Assembly: GCA_016839555.1 (NCBI GenBank)
Contig: JAEOUA010000003.1
Coordinates: 372,001 to 436,000, forward strand
Origin: Promethearchaeota archaeon
GTDB taxonomy: Archaea; Asgardarchaeota; Lokiarchaeia; Sigyniarchaeales; SOKP01
DNA: 64,000 nucleotides
Reading direction: 5' to 3'
Position numbers and translations under genes: made by a program. The notes beneath the pieces are model-generated. The model made no database searches, was not told the DNA's origin, and saw only the letters and a program-made list of their open reading frames with translations. This document shows, one piece after another, positions 36,956 to 45,452 of this stretch. Each line of letters begins with the position of its first letter. The stretch's first letter is position 1.

Positions 36956-37948
36956 ATGACACAACCAAAGCTATATTTAATTAAACAAGGAGAATTGAAG
37001 CATATCAAAAAGCCGGTGTTTTCGACTGGAGATGCATACCTTCTCGACGATGAACATACTATATACGTGTGGATTGGAAGTAAATGTTCCGTGGATGAAA
37101 AAACAAGCGCAGCAGCATTAGCACGTTCATTAGATCAAGAACGAGGCGGTTCTGCGAAAATAATCACTGTGGATCAAGGTCAAGAAACCAAAGAATTTGT
37201 AAAATTAATCGCTACTATGGGCGCAATGAAAATTGTTGAGAAGAATATTGCAAAAACAATGCTTAAAGATGTATATACTGGTGATTTTGCGGGATTCACC
37301 GAGCATAAAAATGTGTTATATAGAGTAAGTTCTGAAGAATTTGAAGATATTAATGCTATGAAAATGATACAAGTCCCTTATTCAGTTGATTCGTTAGATT
37401 CAGAAGATAGTTATGTATTGGATTTAGGAACAAAAGTATATATTTGGCAAGGAAATGCCTCTAATGTGAAAGAAAAAGTTAAGGCAGGACAATGGGCAAG
37501 AGGAATTGATGTTGAACGAGCAGGTGCTCAAAACGAGGTAATTTTTGAAGAAGGTAATGATGCGAAATTTATCGAAGCATTAAAAAAGGGACCAGATTAT
37601 AAAGAATCTGAAGCTGCTCAATTACAAGCAGAATCAGAATTAGAAGAAGAGGAGGAGGAAAAACCAAAAATGGAACCTGAACCTGAAGCAGAAAAAGAAG
37701 AAGTAGAAGAACCAAAGGTTGAAGAAGAAGTAGCGGCAGCAAAAGAAAAAGCTCCCGTAAAAAATGAAGAAGGAGTATTAATCATTGAAAAAAAGGAAGG
37801 GAGGAGAGTATGCCCCAATTGCGGAGAAGAAAATCCTCATATGATCCATGAAAGTACGGATAAAACTAATATAGTCATGGATTATCCGAGAGTGTACGGA
37901 AAAAAGTACAAATGTGGAAGATGTGGCACTGAGTGGAAGGAAAAATAA
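36956..37948 (+). CDS. Two-gelsolin-domain protein with C-terminal zinc ribbon
   Basis: 330 residues. Two gelsolin-like domains (about 1-105 and 108-215) are each marked by the core strand and helix pattern: AYLLDDEHTIYVWIGSKCSVDEKTSAA in the first and SYVLDLGTKVYIWQGNASNVKEKVKAG in the second. A very acidic linker (about 220-270) leads to a zinc ribbon with C286, C289, C320 and C323. Asgard two-domain gelsolins bind and sever or cap actin in a Ca2+-dependent way. This one adds a zinc module. The same module ends the 117-residue protein at 46765-47118. Actin itself begins at 63578. Confidence 0.9.
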   Translation: MTQPKLYLIKQGELKHIKKPVFSTGDAYLLDDEHTIYVWIGSKCSVDEKTSAAALARSLDQERGGSAKIITVDQGQETKEFVKLIATMGAMKIVEKNIAKTMLKDVYTGDFAGFTEHKNVLYRVSSEEFEDINAMKMIQVPYSVDSLDSEDSYVLDLGTKVYIWQGNASNVKEKVKAGQWARGIDVERAGAQNEVIFEEGNDAKFIEALKKGPDYKESEAAQLQAESELEEEEEEKPKMEPEPEAEKEEVEEPKVEEEVAAAKEKAPVKNEEGVLIIEKKEGRRVCPNCGEENPHMIHESTDKTNIVMDYPRVYGKKYKCGRCGTEWKEK

Positions 37949-38093
37949 AGTTTAATTAAGATTCTTTTTTTTATTTCTTTTTTATTTTGTATTATTTTTC
38001 AAGTGAAGAAATATTCTTCAAAATCATTAATTTTGATTAGATTTTTTAACTTTTTAATAAATTCTTATATAGAAATAAAAACAAAGTGATACT

Positions 38094-39248
38094 ATGAATA
38101 GTTTTGAAAGAATGTGGACAGCTTTAAATTTAGAAGAACCAGACATGATGCCCATTCATACTATAAACATCGATGGAAATGTTGCCGATAAAATTTTAGG
38201 TACTACGGATCGGAGTGCATTTAATGTGATTGATGATTTGGAAGAGAAGTTTCCAGATACATGGGTAGATAAGGTCAATGCTATCCTTGATGATATAGAA
38301 ATTGGCGTATTTGCGAAATGTGTGAGAGCTGGATATGAATTGGGATTTGACGGGGTTGGTGTGCAATATATTCCTTTTATATTTGAGAGCAGAGAAGAAA
38401 TGACTGATATATTTGGAAAAAGACATAAGATTAGAGATATTGATGGTAATCCGTATCCTGATTATTATGGGGGATATATTAAAAATCGTGAAGATTGGGA
38501 GGATTATCCAAAACCCGATTTAGATGAAGAATATAAAAAGGCGAAGAGATTTTATAAAGGAGTATTACGTAAATGCCGAGATATTAAAGATGATATCTGC
38601 ATTGTTGCTCAAAATGCATTAACTTCTGTTTTCCCCCCGGTATGGCAGGGGATGGGGATGGCTAATTTTGCCCGCGCTCTAAAAAACGATCCGAAGCTGA
38701 TCGAGGAACGCTTTCGATTTACGACCGACTACACTCTCAAAACATTTGAAGCCTATAAAGATTGTGGGGCAAAGATTTTTTTGGAAGGTGGTGATATTAG
38801 CCATAGTCACGGTCCAATGATAAATCCAAAATATTTTGATAAATATCTATTACCGCGATATCAAGAGGTGGCCGATCAATTGCATGAATGGGATTGCAAA
38901 TATATCCTTCACACCGATGGCGATATAACTTCCTTATTAGACTTCATCGTGGAATCGAGATTTGATGGGCTCCAATGCTTAGAACCCCCATTTGTTGATC
39001 CATATTTAGTAAAAAAGAAAGTGGGAGATAAAATATGCTTATCTGGCAATATTGATACTCGACACATATTATATGATGCGGAAAAGCAGGAAGTGGAAGA
39101 AGCGGTAAAAGATGCAGTAAAAGCTTTGGGACCGGGTGGGGGTGGCATGCTCTCTCCAGCTAATTTCCATCCGGAGATTGCTGTGAAGAATTTAAAATGG
39201 ATGATAGAAGCCGCTAAGAAATATGGAAAATACCCATTGGAGTTATAA
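38094..39248 (+). CDS. UroD-like (MtaA/MtbA-type) corrinoid methyltransferase
   Basis: 384 residues of the uroporphyrinogen decarboxylase fold, beginning with NSFERMWTALNLEEPD, the usual opening of methyltransferase-type members. A later GGDISHSHGPMINPKYF segment, the zinc-site-like HTDGDITSLLDFI and ICLSGNIDTRHIL fit MtaA/CmuA relatives better than HemE. These move methyl groups between corrinoid proteins and CoM or other thiols. The gene 98 bases downstream is a DUF1847 protein, a common partner of corrinoid methyltransferases. The methyl donor is unknown. Confidence 0.82.
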   Translation: MNSFERMWTALNLEEPDMMPIHTINIDGNVADKILGTTDRSAFNVIDDLEEKFPDTWVDKVNAILDDIEIGVFAKCVRAGYELGFDGVGVQYIPFIFESREEMTDIFGKRHKIRDIDGNPYPDYYGGYIKNREDWEDYPKPDLDEEYKKAKRFYKGVLRKCRDIKDDICIVAQNALTSVFPPVWQGMGMANFARALKNDPKLIEERFRFTTDYTLKTFEAYKDCGAKIFLEGGDISHSHGPMINPKYFDKYLLPRYQEVADQLHEWDCKYILHTDGDITSLLDFIVESRFDGLQCLEPPFVDPYLVKKKVGDKICLSGNIDTRHILYDAEKQEVEEAVKDAVKALGPGGGGMLSPANFHPEIAVKNLKWMIEAAKKYGKYPLEL

Positions 39249-39346
39249 GCTTAAAATTAAAAAATTATTAAATTTTAGCCAAAGACATCAATTATTCAAG
39301 CATAATTTATAATTTTAACGAAAGAATTCAAAAAAGAGGAAAATGT

Positions 39347-40069
39347 ATGACAGAATCTAAAAATAATGTGGAAAAGGAAAAAATGGGTCCTACTTGTTAT
39401 AAATGCAATTCTATTAATTATTGTTCTGTGGGGCGGGCAAGTAAGATTTTAGATAATTGTCCCATGAAAATATTCCCTGAAATAGAGAAGCAAGCTAAAG
39501 AATTATATCAAAAAGATGAGAAAATCAAAAAAACAACAAAAGAAGCTTCTATAGTCGAAGCAGAAGGTTATATAAAATGGCCTCGATTGAAAGACACGGT
39601 GGAGTTTGCCAAAAAAATGAAATTTAAGAAACTCGGGCTTGCTTTTTGTGTTGGACTTATTAAAGAAGCTGAAAGAGTAGCAGAAATTCTGGAAAAATAT
39701 GGATTTAATGTAGTGGGGGTTTGTTGTAAAACAGGGTCTTTGAAAAAAACTGAAATTGGGATTCCCGAAGAATATACAATGATATCCAAAACAGGATATA
39801 CCATAGGATGGATCACCTGCAATCCCGTTGCTCAAGCTTTAATTTTAAATAAAGTGAAAACAGACATGAATATTATATGTGGTCTTTGCGTGGGACATGA
39901 TATTACATTCACCCAGCTTTCTGAAGCACCCGTCACCACTCTAATCGCTAAAGATAGATCGACGATACATAATCCCGCTTCAATATTATTCTCACATTAC
40001 GGGCAAGAATTCTTTAGCAAAGAATTCAAAGAAATGAGAAAAAAAGAATTAGAGTCAAATAAAAAGTAA
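39347..40069 (+). CDS. DUF1847 metal-binding protein
   Basis: 240 residues. The N terminus has CYKCNSINYCSVG followed by NCPMKIFPE, the Cys pattern of DUF1847. The remaining domain contains LGLAFCVGLIKEAERVAEILEKYGFNVVGVCCKTG, then CNPVAQALILN and NIICGLCVGHDITF, with several further Cys that may bind a metal or cluster. It follows a UroD-like methyltransferase on the same strand, and an AGAGG ribosome site precedes the ATG. A role in corrinoid methyl transfer is inferred from this pairing only. Confidence 0.82.
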   Translation: MTESKNNVEKEKMGPTCYKCNSINYCSVGRASKILDNCPMKIFPEIEKQAKELYQKDEKIKKTTKEASIVEAEGYIKWPRLKDTVEFAKKMKFKKLGLAFCVGLIKEAERVAEILEKYGFNVVGVCCKTGSLKKTEIGIPEEYTMISKTGYTIGWITCNPVAQALILNKVKTDMNIICGLCVGHDITFTQLSEAPVTTLIAKDRSTIHNPASILFSHYGQEFFSKEFKEMRKKELESNKK

Positions 40070-40121
40070 AGAAAGAAAAAAATATAAGAGGATTATTTTT
40101 TTTTGAAATTTTTTATTAGAT

Positions 40122-41744
40122 CTAAATTACTCTTATAGTTCTTTTAATAATTCCAACGTTTCCAAAATTATCTGTTACTTTAAATTTCACATCGTATATA
40201 CCTGGTTTATTATATGCATGTTTTGTAAGGATAATGTTGCTCGTGTCTCCATCACCAAAATCCCACTCAAAATCTATTGCAATACTTTCTGGACAATAAA
40301 AGACTGTAGGAAAAAAAATAGCAGAATAGCCTACTGGAACTGGATAAGGTAATACTTCAAAAAATCCAGAAGGAGTTTCGATTCCTTCTTTCTTTTCTAT
40401 AAATTGTTGAAGATTTTTTAAATTTCCATCGCTTTCTTTTATTTTTTTTGTTGGAATATTTAAAATTCTCTCTATTATTTCGATATGTGCTTTTGTAGCT
40501 CTTTCAAGTCTATCTGGTGGACATTTTTCAATCGTATCCTCTTTCGTATGATAAAAAATAGATTTACCAATGATCATTATTGATGGAACGTTGGAAAAAA
40601 CTAATGGTCCTAAATCACTAACCGGTAAAGTTTTTGCAGAAACATAAGCAGCGGGTAACATTTTATATTTAAGAATAGCATCCATAACTATAGGAGTTAA
40701 TATAGGATTATCTGTAATAAATAAACCCCGTTTTTCATCCCTACCTGTCTTAACAACTCCTCCATCAGCTTGATTATAATAACCATTAGAAGCTAAGCCA
40801 TCCAGCATAATAAAGGTTGCTATTTTTTCAAGCATATCTTGATGCATTTTAACAAATTTATTTACTCCAATCAGACCTGCTTCATGTCCAGTCCATCCGA
40901 CAAACTTGATAGTCTTATTTATTTTATCTTGTGGAAGGTCCGCAAAATATTTCGCCATAGCAATCATGCCCGCATTGGCAGCAGCATTATCCATCGCTCC
41001 CGTAAATGTTGAATCAGTATGAGTACCCACCAAAATAATATCATCGGTTTCACCCGGAATAGTACCTATAATCATATTACTTGTAGCTTTTTCTGTTTTA
41101 ACGTACTGAATGAGATTTACTTTCAATTTATTATTATTTCTTAAACAAAAGGATTTTAAATACTGTCCATCCTTATTGTTGACAGAAAGAGCAGGTAATC
41201 TTCGCTTCCAACCATACATTGACATATAAAAGATATAAGTTAGTAGATCCAGAGGAGATCCATTAATAAAAATGGCCCCTAATGCTCCATTCTCTTTTGC
41301 TATTTCTAAAGAATTAAATATTCGATCCGTATAAGAAGGATAAAAATTAAGAACCATTTTTCCTTCTACTAAAACGATTTTATTTTCAACCGAAATATTT
41401 TGAAAATCAACCGCCGTCCCATTACCTAAATAAACTAATTCTGCGGTGATCCCCTCAGGTTCAGTGGATCCACTTAACCAAACAGGAAATGATTCAATAA
41501 TCTGATCATTTGAAATAGAGGGGATGTTTTCACTTAAAATCTTAAGCTTATAATCCTCGGCCCACCATCTTCGGAATTTAAATTCTTCCTTTTGAACATC
41601 AGATAAGCCAATATTTTTTAGCTCTTGAAAAATATACTCTTCTGCTTGGAGAGCTGGTTTAGTTCCTGCTCTACGATAACCAAAATCGCATAAATTTTTC
41701 ATATGATTATATATTTCTCGCCCATTTATATCATTAATATTCAT
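40122..41744 (-). CDS. M28-family peptidase with C-terminal PKD domain
   Basis: 540 residues. An inserted PA-like domain (about 80-215) precedes a zinc aminopeptidase core with His and Asp in GTHTDSTFTGAMDNAAANAG, Glu in TGHEAGLIG, Asp in IMLDGLAS and the last His in IFYHTKEDT, so both zinc sites look complete. The last 85 residues form a PKD domain (FEWDFGDGDTSNIILTKHAY). PKD domains usually face outside the cell, but no signal peptide is visible at the N terminus MNINDINGREIYNHMK. Either export is unconventional or the protein is cytosolic. Confidence 0.88.
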   Translation of the reverse strand: MNINDINGREIYNHMKNLCDFGYRRAGTKPALQAEEYIFQELKNIGLSDVQKEEFKFRRWWAEDYKLKILSENIPSISNDQIIESFPVWLSGSTEPEGITAELVYLGNGTAVDFQNISVENKIVLVEGKMVLNFYPSYTDRIFNSLEIAKENGALGAIFINGSPLDLLTYIFYMSMYGWKRRLPALSVNNKDGQYLKSFCLRNNNKLKVNLIQYVKTEKATSNMIIGTIPGETDDIILVGTHTDSTFTGAMDNAAANAGMIAMAKYFADLPQDKINKTIKFVGWTGHEAGLIGVNKFVKMHQDMLEKIATFIMLDGLASNGYYNQADGGVVKTGRDEKRGLFITDNPILTPIVMDAILKYKMLPAAYVSAKTLPVSDLGPLVFSNVPSIMIIGKSIFYHTKEDTIEKCPPDRLERATKAHIEIIERILNIPTKKIKESDGNLKNLQQFIEKKEGIETPSGFFEVLPYPVPVGYSAIFFPTVFYCPESIAIDFEWDFGDGDTSNIILTKHAYNKPGIYDVKFKVTDNFGNVGIIKRTIRVI

Positions 41745-41999
41745 AATTAATTCGCCATATAATTTGAATTAAGATTTGATATAAAATGTTACTTTTTCAA
41801 TTTTAGAAAAATTCTCTAGAAAATAGCATCTTTTTCAAATTTAAAGGATACTCTATAGAGGAAAGCATAATAAGAAATTAATAAGAAAGTAGAAAATAAA
41901 AAAAAGTGGAGGATTATTATTTTTTGAAAAATGATAAATTGCAATGATAAATATTGATGGATTTAATCCATTTTCTATTAATCATTTACATTCTATAAC

Positions 42000-42221
42000 C
42001 TACATTTTGGAACCGCATCCAATTATTGTCTGACATTTACTACAGACATATACCTCGAGCTGCTTTTCTTTAATAAGTCCAGCACTTATATAAATGGGTG
42101 TTGTTATACGCATTGAAAAGATATCTTCTGATTTTGCTCTGCCTTTATTATCAAGGAAAACCTTAATCTCATTTTTACAAAAGGGACAGATTACTGTGGG
42201 GGGTAATTTACTTGAAGCCAT
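42000..42221 (-). CDS. Small zinc-ribbon protein
   Basis: 73 residues. ICPFCKNEI at the start and VCSKCQTIIGCG near the end form a two-knuckle zinc ribbon spanning most of the protein. An in-frame GTG at 42230 is possible, but the ATG at 42221 has GGAGTG eight bases upstream and is chosen. Such single ribbons are common in Asgard genomes and may bind nucleic acid or protein. No function can be assigned. Confidence 0.65.
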   Translation of the reverse strand: MASSKLPPTVICPFCKNEIKVFLDNKGRAKSEDIFSMRITTPIYISAGLIKEKQLEVYVCSKCQTIIGCGSKM

Positions 42222-42451
42222 ATTTATCACTCCTTTTTTTAATTTAAAATAATAATATAAATAACAAAGAAATATTGATAATTTAATAAATTATCTAATG
42301 AAAATTTTGGTATGCAAAGGGAGGTTCTTTAAAATATTTCGTTATTTAGAAAATGCTTCTAGTAAAATTTTTAAAAGAAAATTTAAAAATATTAGAAATT
42401 TATAGTTTTAAAATGATTAATAAGAGAGAATAGAATATATTTCCTTTACGA

Positions 42452-43783
42452 TTAGGATTTTGATAAATCTCTTCTTAAAATCTTTATTTTCTTTTTAAGT
42501 TCAACGATTTCCTTATCTTTTTTTTCAATTGAAGTTTCCAATTTCAAGTTCTTATCTTTAGTTTCTTGCAAATCAGTCAGTATTTTGTCTTCAATTTTCT
42601 CTCCCTCCATTAACTTCATTTTTAATTGTTCATTTTCATTTTTCATTGTTTTTAGTGATTCATCTCTTTCTTCCACCATGTTTCTCAAATTCGAGATTTC
42701 CACCTCAAATTTACCAAATTCCTTGCCGGTTTGTTGATCCTTTTGTTCAAGTTTTGTTTCCAAACGATTTATATATTCTTGCTTTGAAATAATATCTTGC
42801 TTTAATTTTTCATTATTTAAAACTAATGTGTTTAGTTTTTCTTTTTTAGTTTTAAGATCTTTTTCAAGTAAATTCATATTTTCTAATTGCTGCATTAGCT
42901 CCCCTTTATTATCGTTCAATTGAGCTAAGGAGTTTTGGAGTTCAAAAATCTCCTTTTCCTTTTTTGTAAGAAGCTCATCTTTTTTTTCCACTAAAATTTC
43001 TAATTTTTCATATTTAGCTTTTTGAACAGAATCACGTTTTATATATTGGATTTGCTCTTTTAAATCATCAATTTCTTGCTTTTTTTCCTCTATCTGGTTC
43101 ATTAGAACTACACTTTCTTTTTGCGTTGTTTTTAATGATTCTAATTTATTCCTTGTTTGCTTAAGCTCTTGATTTTTTTCTTTTAATGAATTATTAATTT
43201 GTTCAATTTGGTTTTGAAGAATTTTAATTTGAGAATTAAGATTTTGAATAGATTTTTCCTTATCTTCAAGTTGAGTGTTTAATTCATCAACTTCTTGCTC
43301 CTTATTAGTTAATTCCTGTTTTAGATCTTTGATTTCAATTGCTTGGGCTTCTTTAACTTCAATCTCTTGATTTAATTCTTCTGTTGTTGTTTCTAATTTT
43401 GTGATTTGCGTCTCCTTTTCTTGAATAGAATTCTCTTTATTTTCAAATTGGGAAAGTAATTCTTCAATTTCCTGATCCTTATTTTTTAGATCTTCTTTTA
43501 AATTTCGTATCTCATCCGATTGAGTTTCTTTTTGAACAATATCCTCAGTTATATCTTTAATTTTTTGTTCTAATTCATTTTTCTCTTCTGAAAGCGTATT
43601 AATTTGTTCTTTTAATTTTTTATTTTGCTCTTGTAATAAATTCAGCTGCTCTGAAACAGTTTTCTCATCTTTGAGGTCTGACTTTTTTGTTTCCTCTTCC
43701 ACCCACCCTAAAGAAGAGAGTGCATCTGAGATGGGATTATCTTCTTTCTTTTCTTCGGAATTATTATTATTATTTTCTCCCAT
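42452..43783 (-). CDS. Long coiled-coil protein
   Basis: 443 residues. After a polar N terminus (about 1-35) the whole chain is heptad coiled coil rich in Glu, Lys, Gln and Leu. There is an internal repeat: residues reading EIRNLKEDLKNKDQEIEELL recur about 56 residues later as EIKDLKQELTNKEQEVDELN. No membrane segment or enzyme motif. It could be a tether, SMC-like spacer or cytoskeletal filament protein. It is the most upstream annotated gene but one in a minus-strand run ending at 42000, separated from GtrA-like 43833 by 49 bases. Confidence 0.7.
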   Translation of the reverse strand: MGENNNNNSEEKKEDNPISDALSSLGWVEEETKKSDLKDEKTVSEQLNLLQEQNKKLKEQINTLSEEKNELEQKIKDITEDIVQKETQSDEIRNLKEDLKNKDQEIEELLSQFENKENSIQEKETQITKLETTTEELNQEIEVKEAQAIEIKDLKQELTNKEQEVDELNTQLEDKEKSIQNLNSQIKILQNQIEQINNSLKEKNQELKQTRNKLESLKTTQKESVVLMNQIEEKKQEIDDLKEQIQYIKRDSVQKAKYEKLEILVEKKDELLTKKEKEIFELQNSLAQLNDNKGELMQQLENMNLLEKDLKTKKEKLNTLVLNNEKLKQDIISKQEYINRLETKLEQKDQQTGKEFGKFEVEISNLRNMVEERDESLKTMKNENEQLKMKLMEGEKIEDKILTDLQETKDKNLKLETSIEKKDKEIVELKKKIKILRRDLSKS

Positions 43784-43832
43784 ATATCAAGTTCACATTT
43801 TAAGTTTGATAGAATATATATAGAAATTTTTC

Positions 43833-44348
43833 CTAAAATTCTTTATCTTTCTCATCTGAAATTTTAAAGACAAATTTTCGATCAAGAAAAAATTTCGTAA
43901 TATAACCTACTGATAATGCTACTACAATACTTACCTCTAATGGGGTTTGAATAAAATTCGTAAGAAGGAATTGAATTCCGATATTTTCCAAGGTTGTCAA
44001 GATAGCAAATAGAAAATATTTCAGGAATTCAAAAGATGTTTCTTTCAATTTTATTTCCTTTTTTTGAAACACAATGAATTTGTCAAGAATATATTTCACG
44101 AGGTAGGTTATCCCTACAGCTATAACTGAGCCAATTAATTCGGGCATATTATAGGGATAAATAGAGCAATAAAAATTATAAACAAAATTGATATGATCTA
44201 GACTTTCACAAATTAATGGTGCAAAAAATAATTGATTAGATTTTTGTATTAGATAATTTAGTAAAATCATGCAAATAGCGAATAAAAAATACAGAAAAAT
44301 TTGTTTTCTAATATCATTATCTTTCTGGATATCATTGTTTTTTTCCAT
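43833..44348 (-). CDS. GtrA-like membrane protein
   Basis: 171 residues with four membrane segments in the GtrA arrangement. The pattern LIGSVIAVGITYLVKYILDKFIVFQ and its repeat ALSVGYITKFFLDRKFVF (helix ending in the K-F-x-D-x-x-F/Y-V-F motif) is diagnostic. GtrA-type proteins are small flippase-like partners for polyprenyl-linked sugars. No glycosyltransferase lies beside it here. It lies 9 bases downstream of the zinc-ribbon membrane protein at 44358-44669, suggesting one operon. Confidence 0.8.
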   Translation of the reverse strand: MEKNNDIQKDNDIRKQIFLYFLFAICMILLNYLIQKSNQLFFAPLICESLDHINFVYNFYCSIYPYNMPELIGSVIAVGITYLVKYILDKFIVFQKKEIKLKETSFEFLKYFLFAILTTLENIGIQFLLTNFIQTPLEVSIVVALSVGYITKFFLDRKFVFKISDEKDKEF

Positions 44349-44357
44349 AATAATTAC

Positions 44358-44669
44358 CTATTTCTCGAATTTATACCCGCAAATAGGGCAAAAATTATAA
44401 TTTTCATCAATTATTTCTGCTCTACAGTTAGGACAATACAGTATTTTTTTTTCTTGCTGATTTTGATAGTTTTTAATTTTTGATCTGAGATTACTTTCAT
44501 TAGATTCCTCAGATTGATCCCTTCGTTCTGAGGTATCTCTTAGACTATAAGTCATTGGAAGAATACAAAATAGGGGAAATAAAAAGAATCCATTAATGAA
44601 TATAGTTAAAAGAAGAGAGATAATTGTAATGATAATTGCAATAATAAGACAGAGTATATTTAATCTCAT
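44358..44669 (-). CDS. Two-TM protein with C-terminal double-Cys zinc ribbon
   Basis: 103 residues: an N-terminal hydrophobic hairpin (about 3-42), a polar linker (45-75), then YCPNCRAEI and FCPICGYKFEK forming a zinc ribbon on the cytosolic side. This membrane-plus-ribbon design recurs at 52565 and 53579, where the ribbon has the same FC-x-x-CG-x-x ending. The role is probably as a small membrane adaptor. No named family. Confidence 0.65.
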   Translation of the reverse strand: MRLNILCLIIAIIITIISLLLTIFINGFFLFPLFCILPMTYSLRDTSERRDQSEESNESNLRSKIKNYQNQQEKKILYCPNCRAEIIDENYNFCPICGYKFEK

Positions 44670-44740
44670 AATAAAAAGTAATTAATATTGTTAAGTAAAA
44701 TAGATATTAGTTAATATATAAAGATTAGTTTTGAGAGTAT

Positions 44741-45373
44741 TTAATCTAATCTCTCTTTCCATGCATCGGTTTTATTATTTTCTAATTCTTGACTACTTCT
44801 TGTTTCTGATTCAGCTTTTTCCATTTCTGAATTTTTAGACTTTATTATATCATCATATTGTATTATTCCCTCTCCAGAAGTTTCTTGTGAGGCAGGAGAA
44901 AGCATTTCCATCATTTCTTTCGTCATACTTGCTTTTTGTTTTCCTGTGATTTTTTTGTAAATAAATGTAATAAGATAAAAAATTAGAGAAAATGCAAGCG
45001 AAAAAAGAAAATAAAGAACAAACCAACCGCTTCCAAAAAGAGGTATCTCAAAAGGCAATAATCCCGAACTATAATCAGAGTATACAAAACTTAATCCTAT
45101 AAATATACCAATAAATATAAAACAACGAATACACATTGGAATAAATTGTCGTTTCATCATATCTTTTGTAAGCGCCATTGCTTCCATCTGAACTTCCTGC
45201 ATCATCCGAGGGTCTCCAATCATCTGAGCATTCTTTAATCTCTCTTGTAAATTTTTAGCTTTCATTCTCCTTTCCTTCATTTTGCTTCCTGTTAAACCAA
45301 AGATATAATTAAAAGCTAAACCAAGGGCTACCATACCCAAGCTTATTAGCATAATTTGAATCCATACTTCCAT
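44741..45373 (-). CDS. EMC3/TMCO1-family (DUF106) membrane insertase homologue
   Basis: 210 residues. The first membrane segment (about 5-25) is followed by a charged coiled-coil pair, SKMKERRMKAKNLQERLKNAQ ending in ALTKDMMKRQFIP. Further segments are near 80-100 and 112-140, and the tail is charged and disordered. This is the layout of archaeal DUF106 proteins in the Oxa1 superfamily, relatives of eukaryotic EMC3 and TMCO1 that insert membrane proteins, including tail-anchored ones. GGTG lies ten bases before the ATG. Two predicted tail-anchored proteins are encoded in this window (26819 and 51612). Confidence 0.85.
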   Translation of the reverse strand: MEVWIQIMLISLGMVALGLAFNYIFGLTGSKMKERRMKAKNLQERLKNAQMIGDPRMMQEVQMEAMALTKDMMKRQFIPMCIRCFIFIGIFIGLSFVYSDYSSGLLPFEIPLFGSGWFVLYFLFSLAFSLIFYLITFIYKKITGKQKASMTKEMMEMLSPASQETSGEGIIQYDDIIKSKNSEMEKAESETRSSQELENNKTDAWKERLD

Positions 45374-45452
45374 TTTTATACACCTTTACATAGATATATG
45401 TACTAAATAATTTAAACATCTTTGTTTAATTTTAAATGAATTATAATTATAG

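Noticed and set aside
37618..37818. Ser/Phe-rich minus-strand frame
   Set aside because: It is the antisense of the Glu-rich linker in the gelsolin-domain protein, a common artefact of GAA-rich codons.
39503..39835. Two Cys/Phe-rich minus-strand frames
   Set aside because: Antisense of the DUF1847 gene with no start context; the apparent Cys clusters come from ACA/GCA codons on the other strand.
42452..43783. SMC or Rad50 ATPase fragment
   Set aside because: Only coiled coil is present; no Walker A, Walker B or signature motif is found.
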